The notes under the pieces: generated by a model
Told to the model about the DNA's origin: nothing
Database searches by the model: none
The model's input: only the letters and a program-made list of their open reading frames with translations
Made by a program: the position numbers and the translations under genes
NCBI GenBank assembly: GCA_902778055.1
Contig: CACYWL010000013.1
Span: 1-60,217 of the forward strand
Reading direction: 5' to 3'
Length of the DNA: 60,217 nt
Source of the DNA: an uncultured Eubacteriales bacterium
Lineage (GTDB): Bacteria; Bacillota; Clostridia; Christensenellales; Aristaeellaceae
In this document: piece by piece, positions 8,154 to 16,305 of the stretch
Numbering within the stretch: the stretch's first letter is position 1
Layout: every line of letters starts with the position of its first letter

Positions 8154-9140
8154 TCAATCGGCTTCTTTGGCTGCGATCCATTCACTCCAGGGGATCATGT
8201 AATCACCATTCATTTCCTGCAGATAATCATAAACCTGCCGGATGCGTTTTGCCCTCAGGGCGTAAACTTCTGCGATTTCGCTTTCCGGATCTGCGTAGGG
8301 AATATAGTTGCTGCCTGTCATGGCGTGGCGGAGCATGATATCCTCAAAGGGCACGTCCGGATTTTTTATCATGTCGTAAATTTCCATAAAGATGGCGGTG
8401 CGGCTTTTCCCGGCGTGGCAGTGGAAATGCAGCCAGACCTGATCCTTGTCCAGGGTCTGCACAAAGCTGATAAACTGATCCACCGCTTCTTCATAGGGCC
8501 AGCCGTGGTCCGGACAGGGCAGGCGGAGATAATGGAAGCCTTCGCTTTCTACCAGTTCTTTTTCGGTCATCACGGAGGTGATATCAAGATCGGCGGATTC
8601 GCCCCTGACGTTATCCTTTACTGCATAAACGGTGAGGGAGGTTCCTTCCAGGGAGCCGAAACGTTCGCGTTCATCCGACTGTGCCTCTTCAAATGTCATG
8701 CCCTTGTAAGCCCAGTTTCTGTCGCCGTACCAGGAAACAGCGATCCCGTTGATCAGCGCGTGCCCTTCAATCCGGCAGTCGACGATCCAGATTTCTTTTC
8801 CATCCGCCAGTTCACGCAGGCGCTCTGCCAGTTCGCGGAACTGGTTTTCGGAAAACTCCGCACTGCCTGAGATGTTCAGGGTGTCCATTCCCCTGGTATC
8901 GGGCATAACTTCCGGATCCAGGCCGAACTGATCCGCGAGATCCGCTTCCAGCGGCGTGAGTGTATAGGCGCCATCCGTCAGGAAACGCACGTTTTTCAGC
9001 GGATTCTGCCAGGCGTCCAGACCGTTGTCAAAGCGGAAGAAAGGCTCATAACCGGATTCTGCCGCCGCAGCGGAAACAAGCAAAAACAGGGTGATAAATA
9101 TCGGCAGGACCCGGATCAGGAAAAAACGATTGTTTTTCAT
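8154..9140 (-). CDS. Exported PTP-like cysteine phytase (myo-inositol phosphatase)
   Basis: It is 328 aa with a signal peptide (to about residue 27). The sequence follows the Selenomonas ruminantium PhyA type closely: NISGSAEFSENQFREL (about 89-104), IWIVDCRIEGHALINGIAVS (117-136), WYGDRNWAYKG (137-147), DERER, then the general-acid loop CPDHGWP (Asp211) and the P-loop HCHAGKSRT (Cys241, Arg247), and the C-terminal PWSEW. These match the CX5R active site and the conserved parts of protein-tyrosine-phosphatase-like inositol polyphosphatases, which remove phosphates from phytate in stepwise order. PhyA has GVGRT where this has GKSRT. AAGGAG precedes the ATG by 10 bases. It probably acts outside the membrane, freeing phosphate from plant phytate. 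Confidence 0.9.
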   Translation of the reverse strand: MKNNRFFLIRVLPIFITLFLLVSAAAAESGYEPFFRFDNGLDAWQNPLKNVRFLTDGAYTLTPLEADLADQFGLDPEVMPDTRGMDTLNISGSAEFSENQFRELAERLRELADGKEIWIVDCRIEGHALINGIAVSWYGDRNWAYKGMTFEEAQSDERERFGSLEGTSLTVYAVKDNVRGESADLDITSVMTEKELVESEGFHYLRLPCPDHGWPYEEAVDQFISFVQTLDKDQVWLHFHCHAGKSRTAIFMEIYDMIKNPDVPFEDIMLRHAMTGSNYIPYADPESEIAEVYALRAKRIRQVYDYLQEMNGDYMIPWSEWIAAKEAD

Positions 9141-9249
9141 ACCGAAATGCTCCTTACCGTTAAATATACTGCAGGCTGCCCAGGATCTGACGTCCGGCTC
9201 ACCGGTCCGTCATATGCTATATACGGATGAAACTGCCGTCTGGCAGTGA

Positions 9250-10998
9250 TTACCGGCCGATTTTCAGCGGCCGGCTGTCGATGAAATCATCCACGTCCCG
9301 GTCGATCCCTGCCAGGAGGTCCGACGCGGCCTGTTTGATGTACCCGGCGTATCTGTCCGCAAGCCGGTCAGCCATTGCCGAGATCTCCCCGTCGGAAACC
9401 AGGGCGGTCATCATGCGGTCATCGGCGGCGAACGCTGCGTTCACTTCCGCCTGCAGACGATCCGCCTCAGCGCACAGCCGGTCAGTGAACGCCTTGTCCG
9501 AAAGGTACAGCAGGACTGCTTCCGCCGTTTCGGCATCCACGGATTTCCCGTACCTGTCATAATAGGCGCCGTCCTCATGCTGCCGGTAGTATCTGCCGTT
9601 CCCCGCGTTTCCGATCTCATTGAAAAGCCAGTAGACGGATTCCGGATCGAAATCGTCCGGCGTCTTTGTTGAATAGCAGGCCGGAGCCGCAGTCATGGCC
9701 GCGGCATAGAACGGGATATAAACTGAGAACTCCGACGGTCCCAGGGCCAGCCACTCGACTGTGGAGATGCTGACCGGCAGCAGGGGATCCTTCCGCACTT
9801 CGAACAGGTGGATCTCATTCTGGCGGTACGTGCCGATCGAGCGCATGGGCGTGCCGTCAGCCGCCGTATTCAGGGAAGTGGTCTCATAGGGCGTTCCTTC
9901 GCCGTGGGATCCGTAGATCCGCCGGAGGAGCGTCATGTCGATCGTCCCGTTCACGGCTTCGGACGGCCGGTATTGCAGACTGAACGGGCCGACGGCCACT
10001 TCTTCCGCGGAAGCAAACGGCCAGACGTCCCTGACGGACGCAGCCGGTACCGGCACCACCTCAAGCGATTCCGCCAGTTCCCGGTTCAGTTCGTACGCCG
10101 CGTAATAATATCTGTAGCTCGCGGACTGGACGTATCCGTTTTCGTAGGACTTTGCCACGTTGATCTGATGGTCGCCCGCAACATCTGTGGCGTAGAATCC
10201 GCCGCTCTTCGCGACGGAGATCAGCCCCGGTGATGCGACGATGTTCTCATCCGTGACATCGACCTGCTGCGTCATGATCGCATTGGGGGACAGCGAAACG
10301 GTATCGTCGGACAACCTCGTTGCGATATACTGGTGGCCGGAGACGATCTCAAAGATCCACGTCTCCTGCCGGTCGGCGATCAGTATGGTGCTGACCTCCG
10401 CACAGTCCGGATGATCCGGGGACGGATAGCCATGCCCGTAGGTATCGATGCACGCTGCCAGGATCTTCACGCCGTCCTGCGCGGTTTCCGCAGACTGAAG
10501 GATCCAGGAAGCCATGGACATTTCCGTGATCCCGCCGGCTGTCAGCGGATCGGCCGTCAGCAACCGGTCGTTGAAAAGGGTGGTAACGGTCGCGGATACC
10601 GAAACGCCTTTCTCATTGATCCCCGCTTCGCCGAAGGGGACGTGCGCGATCCCGTCGTACTCGGAAGGGTCATCCATGATCGCGCTGTAGCGGAGCGTAT
10701 GCGCCGGACAGGGCGCGCGGAAACCGTGATCGTCCTCGAACAGGTCCTCCGGCCCGTGATCCGCGGCTGGGACAATGACGAACTGTTTGGCGTAATCAGG
10801 CCCGAAGTCCTCTGAGCGGCATACATAGGCGGAACCGTTCGCCGTGGTTTCGCAGCCGGCGCAGAATCCGGTACAGGCATCCGAACCGCCCGGGAACGAT
10901 GAAAGACAGGTCAGCAGGAGAATCCCCGCCGCCAGCATCCCGCATGTAACGCGCAGCCGGCCCGGTTTTCCGGAGGCCGCAGGCTTCAATTGCAGCAT
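9250..10998 (-). CDS. Secreted C69 family dipeptidase
   Basis: It is 582 aa. After a hydrophobic signal segment (residues 17-36) comes ACTGFCAGCETTANGSAYV; the first Cys of this motif (Cys42) is the expected N-terminal nucleophile exposed by cleavage in peptidase family C69 (PepD-like, Ntn-hydrolase fold). SEDFG, a FGEAGINEKGVSVSAT stretch and a long NPNAIMTQQ-like segment (SLSPNAIMTQQVDVTD) follow the family order. The C-terminal 80 residues are helical and acidic. GGGAGGG lies just before the ATG. The enzyme should cut dipeptides with broad specificity on the outside. Nothing around it suggests a shared pathway except the neighbouring exported hydrolases. Confidence 0.85.
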   Translation of the reverse strand: MLQLKPAASGKPGRLRVTCGMLAAGILLLTCLSSFPGGSDACTGFCAGCETTANGSAYVCRSEDFGPDYAKQFVIVPAADHGPEDLFEDDHGFRAPCPAHTLRYSAIMDDPSEYDGIAHVPFGEAGINEKGVSVSATVTTLFNDRLLTADPLTAGGITEMSMASWILQSAETAQDGVKILAACIDTYGHGYPSPDHPDCAEVSTILIADRQETWIFEIVSGHQYIATRLSDDTVSLSPNAIMTQQVDVTDENIVASPGLISVAKSGGFYATDVAGDHQINVAKSYENGYVQSASYRYYYAAYELNRELAESLEVVPVPAASVRDVWPFASAEEVAVGPFSLQYRPSEAVNGTIDMTLLRRIYGSHGEGTPYETTSLNTAADGTPMRSIGTYRQNEIHLFEVRKDPLLPVSISTVEWLALGPSEFSVYIPFYAAAMTAAPACYSTKTPDDFDPESVYWLFNEIGNAGNGRYYRQHEDGAYYDRYGKSVDAETAEAVLLYLSDKAFTDRLCAEADRLQAEVNAAFAADDRMMTALVSDGEISAMADRLADRYAGYIKQAASDLLAGIDRDVDDFIDSRPLKIGR

Positions 10999-11252
10999 AA
11001 CCGTCCCTCCCTGCAGAGTGTGTCGGCAGTCATATAAGGAAAGCAGCGGGTGTTTTTCCGGACTGAACCGGTTTCTGATTCAAATGATAACTCATATTTC
11101 GCAGCCTGATTTCACTGTAGAGTCCACTTGATACAGTAAACAAAAAACGGCTGGAAGCGTTGAAACTAAAAGAAAAATGGTGGTATAAACCTCTATTTCA
11201 TGGTATAATGGAGTTGACGAAAAACCATTCCTGAAGCAAGGAGGCTTATACC
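10999..11252. other. Intergenic stretch left of the transposase remnants
   Basis: AT-rich. It contains a TATAAT at about 11205 and AAGGAGG at 11239-11245 that point rightward to the broken ORF at 11253. Nothing else was seen. Confidence 0.4.
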
Positions 11253-11501
11253 ATGAACAGTATAGAGGAAATTTTCGATAATAGCAACCAGCTGATTGAC
11301 GGAATCCACCATTTTTTGGATCGGTACATCGGAAATTCACTGCTTCGGAAAAGCTGAATCCATAAAATTGTGGACAAGATTATGTCCAAGGGATATGAAT
11401 ACCCAGACAGTCCATTGTTGCGGCTGTTGGGAAAGAATCTGAAGGACTCACCGATACTTCAGAAAGTGGTCAAAGCCAAGGATTTGCTGATCGACAAGTG
11501 A
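11253..11501 (+). pseudogene. Broken small ORF, probably part of a decayed mobile element
   Basis: The ATG at 11253 sits 8 bases after AAGGAGG. The frame opens MNSIEEIFDNSNQLIDGIHH and is stopped by TGA at 11355, after which the same frame continues as protein-like sequence (HKIVDKIMSKGYEYPDSPLL ... LLIDK) to a TGA at 11499. Around the first stop, shifting one base gives a more natural sequence (roughly GKFTASEKLNP), so compensating indels are likely. The family is not recognised. It lies 56 bases before an IS3-like orfA start, so it is treated as element debris. Confidence 0.5.
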
Positions 11502-11557
11502 TGCTAGAATAAAAATCGTCCAAAAAGTGAGAGAATCCGTTGGATATGCGCTATACT

Positions 11558-11728
11558 ATGTCCGACAAGAATGAACTCACCATGCCAAGAGACACCAAGC
11601 AACACAGCCAACAGTTCAAAGAAGATGCTGTCAGGTATGTCAAGGAACATCCCGACATCACGCTGGAGCAATGTGCCCAGAACCGCGGCATTCATCAGGC
11701 ATATGTGTTTTCGGAAATCTATTACTGA
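11558..11728 (+). pseudogene. Truncated IS3-type transposase orfA (N-terminal HTH only)
   Basis: The 56 residues begin MSDKNELTMPRDTKQHS and continue QQFKEDAVRYVKEHPDITLE and QCAQNRGI, the typical helix-turn-helix start of IS3-family OrfA (fuller copies go on to a recognition helix and a leucine zipper). The reading frame ends abruptly after AYVFSEIYY, so two thirds of OrfA and all of OrfB are gone. No terminal inverted repeats were identified. It is a dead fragment directly before the toxin-antitoxin operon. Confidence 0.7.
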
Positions 11729-11743
11729 AACTTTTCTCGTATA

Positions 11744-11787
11744 TTGACGGAGAAATACATATACGGTATAATTGTATATACGGTATA
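11744..11787 (+). promoter_or_regulatory. MazEF-type promoter with paired operator
   Basis: TTGACG (11744-11749), a 17-base spacer and TATAAT (11767-11772) form a near-consensus promoter. Two perfect palindromes TATACGGTATA lie at 11760-11770 and 11777-11787, 17 bases apart start to start, overlapping the -10 and the start region. This is the expected layout for autorepression by an AbrB-fold antitoxin dimer, alone or with toxin. Confidence 0.85.
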
Positions 11788-11814
11788 TCAATCATGCTGC
11801 GAGGAGGCTTGAAA

Positions 11815-12060
11815 ATGGAAGTACAGCTTAAGCCTTGGGGAAACAGTCTGGGAATCCGTTTGCCAAAGTCTGTTTTGCATGAAGCGGGTTTTGAGCCTGA
11901 TGACCATTTGATTATCAAGGCAGAGGCGGGAAAAATAGTTTTAATTCGTTCATTTCATCATAGAACTTTAGAGGAACGGGCAGCGGAATATGGTGGAAAG
12001 CTGAACCTTGACGGAGAGCTGGATTGGAGAGGCGACCCTGTTGGAAATGAGGTCTGGTGA
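11815..12060 (+). CDS. mazE: AbrB/MazE-type antitoxin
   Basis: It is 81 aa. The ATG at 11815 follows GAGGAGG. The first 45 residues form a swapped-hairpin AbrB/SpoVT domain (MEVQLKPWGNSLGIRLPKSV, then DDHLIIKAEAGKIVLI), the DNA-binding part of MazE antitoxins. The rest is an acidic tail (TLEERAAEYGGKLNLDGELD) of the kind that wraps around the toxin. The next gene overlaps its end. It should neutralise the MazF-like product and repress the operon through the two palindromes upstream. Such pairs act as stress modules or genomic stabilisers, and the adjacent transposase debris suggests acquisition by transfer. Confidence 0.88.
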   Translation: MEVQLKPWGNSLGIRLPKSVLHEAGFEPDDHLIIKAEAGKIVLIRSFHHRTLEERAAEYGGKLNLDGELDWRGDPVGNEVW

Positions 12061-12364
12061 GATGATGAGAGCTGAGCAGGGTGATGTCCTGAAAATACCT
12101 TCTATTCAGTATCCTGTCGTTGTTGTCAGTAAAAATTTTTTCAATGAAAGCGGTTTGATCATGGCCTGTCCGATTCTTCCCGAAACAGTCCGCGGTCCGC
12201 TCCGGATCAGATGCGCAAGTATCCGAACACGTGGGTATGTTTATTGCGATCAGGTGCGCAGTTTGGATCTGAATAAAAGAAGGTTCACAAAGATTGATGC
12301 TCTTTCCTATGATGAACTCATAGACATTGTAGATGCCATTCAGGGTATATTTGATTATGTTTAG
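12047..12364 (+). CDS. mazF: MazF/PemK-type endoribonuclease toxin
   Basis: It is about 105 aa. The family pattern is visible: GDVLKIPSIQYPVVVVSKN near the start (the usual GDI..v.f), then MACPILPETVRGPLRI, YVYCDQVRSLDL (strand with DQ-R-D, the conserved Asp-Gln and Arg of the MazF active surface) and a final helix ELIDIVDAIQGIF. MazF enzymes cut single-stranded mRNA at short sites. Start choice is uncertain: ATG at 12047 overlaps mazE by 14 bases, while ATG at 12062 or 12065 follows GGTGAG directly. All are in frame. A GDV motif without the usual leading Lys/Arg suggests some divergence. Confidence 0.85.
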   Translation: MRSGEMMRAEQGDVLKIPSIQYPVVVVSKNFFNESGLIMACPILPETVRGPLRIRCASIRTRGYVYCDQVRSLDLNKRRFTKIDALSYDELIDIVDAIQGIFDYV

Positions 12365-12484
12365 CCTGAGGGGACGGAAGAATGCATTGACAGGATTTCC
12401 CGCTTTGCAACCTGAGTGCTTGCAACGAGGCGAATACTGGCAAAACTCGAACCGTGACCATCAGGAAGAGAAGCCATCCGGATT

Positions 12485-14200
12485 CTATCCTGCCGTGTTC
12501 AGAGAACGATAGTAGTTTTCAAGATCGGGGCGGACCTGACGGTATATTTCCTTCAGGGCAGGATCAAACTGGCTGCCCATGCCCTCCGTCATGATTGCAT
12601 CCGCCTTGTCAAAGGATAGACTTTCTTTATAGACGCGCTTGCTGACCAGAGCGTCATATACGTCGGCGATGGCCATGATCCGAGCCTCCGGCGGGATGTC
12701 AGTTCCCTTCAGGTGATCCGGATAACCGGTGCCGTCCCACCGCTCATGATGATACCGGGCCACATTTTCCGCCAGCAGGTGGAAAGAATCATCGTCCGTA
12801 TCCTTCAGGATCTCATGAACAATGCGGCCGCCTTCGGCGGCGTGCTTCTTCATCTGGTCATATTCCTCCGGCGTGAATCGGCCGGGCTTGCGTAAAATGG
12901 CGTCATCGACAGCGATTTTCCCCAGATCGTGCATCGGAGCGGCCTTGATCAGCATCTGACAGAACTCATCCGTGATATGGTATCCAGCCGGCGCATGGTC
13001 CCGCAAGGCAAAGGTCAGCATCCGCACGACCTCGCGGGTTCTGCGGATGTGGCCGCCTGTGGAGTTATCCCGGCTTTCGACCATGACGGCCATGCTCATC
13101 ACAAGGTTCTCATTCATCCTGACGATATGCATGGTTTTTTCATCCACCAGGGCCTGCAGCTCCTGACTTAACTGCCCCAGCGAATGGATGTTTGTCTGAT
13201 CCGGCGTGTCGTCCGTGATGACCATGCGGTATCCGTATGTCTTTTTCCCGCGCCGGAGCGGGCCGACCCTGCAGAGGTAATACTGATCGTCTTTCGGAAT
13301 GACATGCCAGTTGGAATTGATGTCCTCCTGATGATCCCGGAAATCTTCAAGCCAGGGAATCAGCTGTTCCGATATCGTCCGGCTTCGGTTCAGACTCAGA
13401 TCCACAGTCAGGTTGTTCAGCTGGGGCAGGATCCTTCGGGCTGTTTCGTTGCTGCCCAGATAATGGAAACGGCGGTCAAAGATGATGAATCCGGTATCTC
13501 CGCTCTCCGCCATGGATTCAATCACTGTGCCGGTAACATCATACCGGTTCAGCCGCAGGGTGATGAGCAGGTATACCAGCTGGGAAAAAACATACGCTGC
13601 TGGAATCAGCTCGATTTCAGGAAACAGCCGGCGGCCCACGAAAAAAGCTGCCATGCAGATCACTTCGGGGAGGAAGAGCAGGCCGAGGATTTTCCGGCTG
13701 ATCTGTTTTTTGCGGATAAAGCTGTAAACGATGGCACCGATACTCAGAAGAAAGTACAGGAAGATCATGACGTAGAATACCGTATGAAGCGGGCCGTATT
13801 CCTTCCGAAGTACCCCGATGCCGTTGACCTGTTCAAAAGCGACATTCCGGTAGAACCAGGGAAATCTGCCGACGGTCAGGGAGGAGATGAATACGGCGGT
13901 ACTCAGCCCCAGCATCATCAGGCTCACCGGACGGGAAAGGCGGATTCGGCATAGACTGAAAATGGCCAGCAGAAGCACGAGCTGCAGAAAACAGCCTCCC
14001 AGATAATAGATCGAATTGGCGGTGAGAGCTGCTTCCTCGGAGGAGGCTGCCGCCAGCAGCATGTTGCCCAGATTTGAAATCGGAATCAGAATGAACACCA
14101 GTGTGATGTGGATATCATCGTGCTTCTTCCATATCAGGGCATAGATGCCGGTCAGAAGAACAGAGAGCGCGAACATGGTGGGGTAATAAAAGGTAATCAA
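12485..14200 (-). CDS. Membrane HD-GYP cyclic-di-GMP phosphodiesterase
   Basis: It is 571 aa. The N-terminal 215 residues contain about seven membrane helices of the histidine-kinase 7TM sensor type. A PAS-like stretch follows (GFIIFDRRFHYLGSNETARR, about 230-330), then a short helix and the HD-GYP domain (about 360-560): HDLGKIAVDD, a helix of KHAAEGGRIVHEI, HHERWDGTGYPDHLKG and MAIADVYDALVSKRVYK. All metal-binding HD and GYP residues are present, so c-di-GMP hydrolysis is expected. The start is a TTG at 14200 with AGGAGG 9 bases upstream; a tiny ATG-CCT-TGA frame overlaps it. It is monocistronic. A diguanylate cyclase lies at 30040-31413. Confidence 0.9.
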   Translation of the reverse strand: MITFYYPTMFALSVLLTGIYALIWKKHDDIHITLVFILIPISNLGNMLLAAASSEEAALTANSIYYLGGCFLQLVLLLAIFSLCRIRLSRPVSLMMLGLSTAVFISSLTVGRFPWFYRNVAFEQVNGIGVLRKEYGPLHTVFYVMIFLYFLLSIGAIVYSFIRKKQISRKILGLLFLPEVICMAAFFVGRRLFPEIELIPAAYVFSQLVYLLITLRLNRYDVTGTVIESMAESGDTGFIIFDRRFHYLGSNETARRILPQLNNLTVDLSLNRSRTISEQLIPWLEDFRDHQEDINSNWHVIPKDDQYYLCRVGPLRRGKKTYGYRMVITDDTPDQTNIHSLGQLSQELQALVDEKTMHIVRMNENLVMSMAVMVESRDNSTGGHIRRTREVVRMLTFALRDHAPAGYHITDEFCQMLIKAAPMHDLGKIAVDDAILRKPGRFTPEEYDQMKKHAAEGGRIVHEILKDTDDDSFHLLAENVARYHHERWDGTGYPDHLKGTDIPPEARIMAIADVYDALVSKRVYKESLSFDKADAIMTEGMGSQFDPALKEIYRQVRPDLENYYRSLNTAG

Positions 14201-14341
14201 GGCATTCGACCTCCTGTGAGGCGTTGAACTTTCGAATCATATGATAAAGAGTACACGCAAGGCGGGAGCATGTCAAGGGAGACAAAACCGCTTCTCTGTG
14301 CAAATGTCAATGAATGTACGCTTGCCAGCAGCATCTGATGG

Positions 14342-14634
14342 TCGACACACGTTCCCCTTTATGTTATAATAAAACTGATTTGTTCCAAGTACCTCTACTG
14401 GACATCGGAAGAGAAAAAGAAAACTGTACTCGTTTGTGCCGCCGGAAGATGAAACCGAGGAAGTAAAAATATGAGCTGGTTTTTTCCTGATCTGTGCTTG
14501 AGTAAGATGTTGTTACCTGTCTGAACGGAAAACGACACTGACTTTCTGCATGGGGATGATACGGGACGGTATTGCCGGGAACTGGAAAACAACAAATTTG
14601 GAGGAATCAGCTGTTATAGCTGAATTGAGGCTGT
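14342..14634 (+). promoter_or_regulatory. Promoter and long leader of the radical SAM gene
   Basis: TCGACA (14342-14347), 17 bases and TATAAT (14365-14370) point rightward. The 264-base leader to 14634 holds no intact ORF and no strong hairpin or known riboswitch that could be recognised. TTTGGAGGAATC lies at about 14598. The gap back to 14201 also holds the start region of the HD-GYP gene. Confidence 0.55.
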
Positions 14635-15513
14635 ATGCATTTTGTGGAAGCGAAGGGAATTCTGACCGGCGGAAAAGGGCACTACGGGATGAATATCTAC
14701 CGAGGGTGCTCCCATGGCTGCATCTATTGTGACAGCCGCAGCAAGTGCTATCAGTTCACGCACGCATTTGAAGACATTGAAGTAAAGCAGAATGCACCGG
14801 AACTGCTGGATCAGGCGCTTAAAAGCAAGCGGAAAAAGGGAATGATCGGAACCGGATCCATGTCCGACCCTTATATGCATTGCGAAGGGGCGCTGGGCCT
14901 GACCAGGAAGTGTCTGGAGATCATTTGCCATCACGGCTTCGGAGTGGCCGTTCAGACCAAATCGGACCGCATCTTGCGTGATCTGGATCTTCTGGAGGAA
15001 ATCAACCGGAACACAAAATGCGTGGTTCAGATGACACTGACTACCTGGGACTCTTCACTATGCAGGATCATTGAACCGAATGTCTGCGATACACAGCGAA
15101 GAATCGAAGTGCTGGAGGAAATGCGCAAACGGAATATTCCAACCGTGGTCTGGCTGACTCCTATTCTGCCGTTTATCAATGATACGGAGGATAATATCCG
15201 GCCCATCCTGGACGCCTGCACCCAGGTGCGGGTGAAGGGAATTGTCTGCTTTGATATGGGTTTAACCCTTCGGGAAGGTGACAGGGAATACTATTATGCG
15301 GCGCTGGACAGGCATTTTCCCGGATTGAAGGAGAGGTATATCCGAACCTATGGGAATGCGTATGAACTGCCGAGTCAAAATCGTGAGCGGCTTATGAAGC
15401 TTTTCGAAGACTTTTGCCGGGTCCGCTCCATTCTGTACCGTCCGGAGGACTGCTTTTCCTACATGAGCGTTTTTCCGGAAAAGTTTCAGCAAATCAGATT
15501 TCCTGGGATATAA
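14635..15513 (+). CDS. Radical SAM protein of the spore-photoproduct-lyase-like (SplB-type) group
   Basis: It is 292 aa. The cluster motif is in YRGCSHGCIYCDSR: Cys25, Cys29 and Cys32 in CX3CX2C spacing, which binds the [4Fe-4S] cluster that cleaves S-adenosylmethionine. GTGSMSDPYMHCE follows, as in the small SPL-related radical SAM proteins (COG1533), then TIM-barrel strands (VAVQTKSDRILRD, VQMTLTTW, VWLTPILPFIND). These proteins are widespread but their substrates are mostly unknown; true spore photoproduct lyases are a sub-branch and this one lacks enough evidence to be placed there. There is no partner gene next to it. Confidence 0.85.
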   Translation: MHFVEAKGILTGGKGHYGMNIYRGCSHGCIYCDSRSKCYQFTHAFEDIEVKQNAPELLDQALKSKRKKGMIGTGSMSDPYMHCEGALGLTRKCLEIICHHGFGVAVQTKSDRILRDLDLLEEINRNTKCVVQMTLTTWDSSLCRIIEPNVCDTQRRIEVLEEMRKRNIPTVVWLTPILPFINDTEDNIRPILDACTQVRVKGIVCFDMGLTLREGDREYYYAALDRHFPGLKERYIRTYGNAYELPSQNRERLMKLFEDFCRVRSILYRPEDCFSYMSVFPEKFQQIRFPGI

Positions 15514-15565
15514 GCGAAGAAAATGCCCGAATGTCCGGTTTAAACCCGTCTGGAAACAATGAGAT

Positions 15566-16183
15566 TCACCTGATAAAGTTGAAAAATTGAGTATGCCTCA
15601 CATCCGGTTTACCGAACTGTTCCCTGCCGGCCTGAATGGATTTGATCAGGAATGCCATATTTGTCGCCATGTTCCGGATCGTTTCGACGCCTTCGACATC
15701 CGCCAAAACGTCCTCCCCTCTGAAGCCGTGTACATCGTTCCAGTAGGTGCTGGGTACGGCAGGCATGCCGTTGATACCGAAAAACTGGTTCATGATCGCA
15801 AAGGTGGCACTGTTGCCGCCGCGGCGGCAGGAGACCACGGAGGCGCCGACCTTCATATGCAGATCGCAGCGGCAGCTGTAAAACAGCCGCTGCATAAAGG
15901 CAAGCACCGTTCCGTTGGGCATCCCGTAGTAAACCGGCGAGCCGATGACAATGCCGTCAGCCTCCGCCAGCTTTGGCGCCGTCTCATTCACCAGGTCATT
16001 GAACACACACTTTCCGGTTTCCTTACACCGGCCGCAGGCCATACAGCCCCGGATATTCTTGTTGCCCACATGAATCTCTTCCGTTTCGATGCCCTCCCGG
16101 TTCAGCACTTCCGCCGCCAGGGTCAGCGCAGTGTGGATACAGCCCTTTCCATCCGGGCTGCCGTTGATCATCAATACCTTCAT
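15566..16183 (-). CDS. Iron-sulfur flavoprotein / NADPH-dependent FMN reductase family
   Basis: It is 205 aa. The opening KVLMINGSPDGKGCIHTAL is the FMN phosphate loop of flavodoxin-like reductases. GCMACGRCKETGKC (about 46-59) is a compact Cys motif of the type that carries a [4Fe-4S] cluster in archaeal and clostridial iron-sulfur flavoproteins. ADGIVIGSPVYYGMPNG and CRRGGNSATF are the flavin ring loops. It probably moves electrons to a low-potential acceptor or detoxifies quinones, oxygen or peroxide. AAAGGAG lies before the ATG. It lies downstream of the ABC-F gene on the same strand with a 122-base gap and is likely separate. Confidence 0.85.
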   Translation of the reverse strand: MKVLMINGSPDGKGCIHTALTLAAEVLNREGIETEEIHVGNKNIRGCMACGRCKETGKCVFNDLVNETAPKLAEADGIVIGSPVYYGMPNGTVLAFMQRLFYSCRCDLHMKVGASVVSCRRGGNSATFAIMNQFFGINGMPAVPSTYWNDVHGFRGEDVLADVEGVETIRNMATNMAFLIKSIQAGREQFGKPDVRHTQFFNFIR

Positions 16184-16305
16184 GAAAAAATGCTCCTTTC
16201 TGTTTCCGGTGATCTAAACCCTCTGATTCCGCGTTTGGAAGATATCTTCCTGCCGGGGAGACGCTTCCCTCGATTGCCCGCGGCCTGTTTCCAGAAACAC
16301 ATGAC

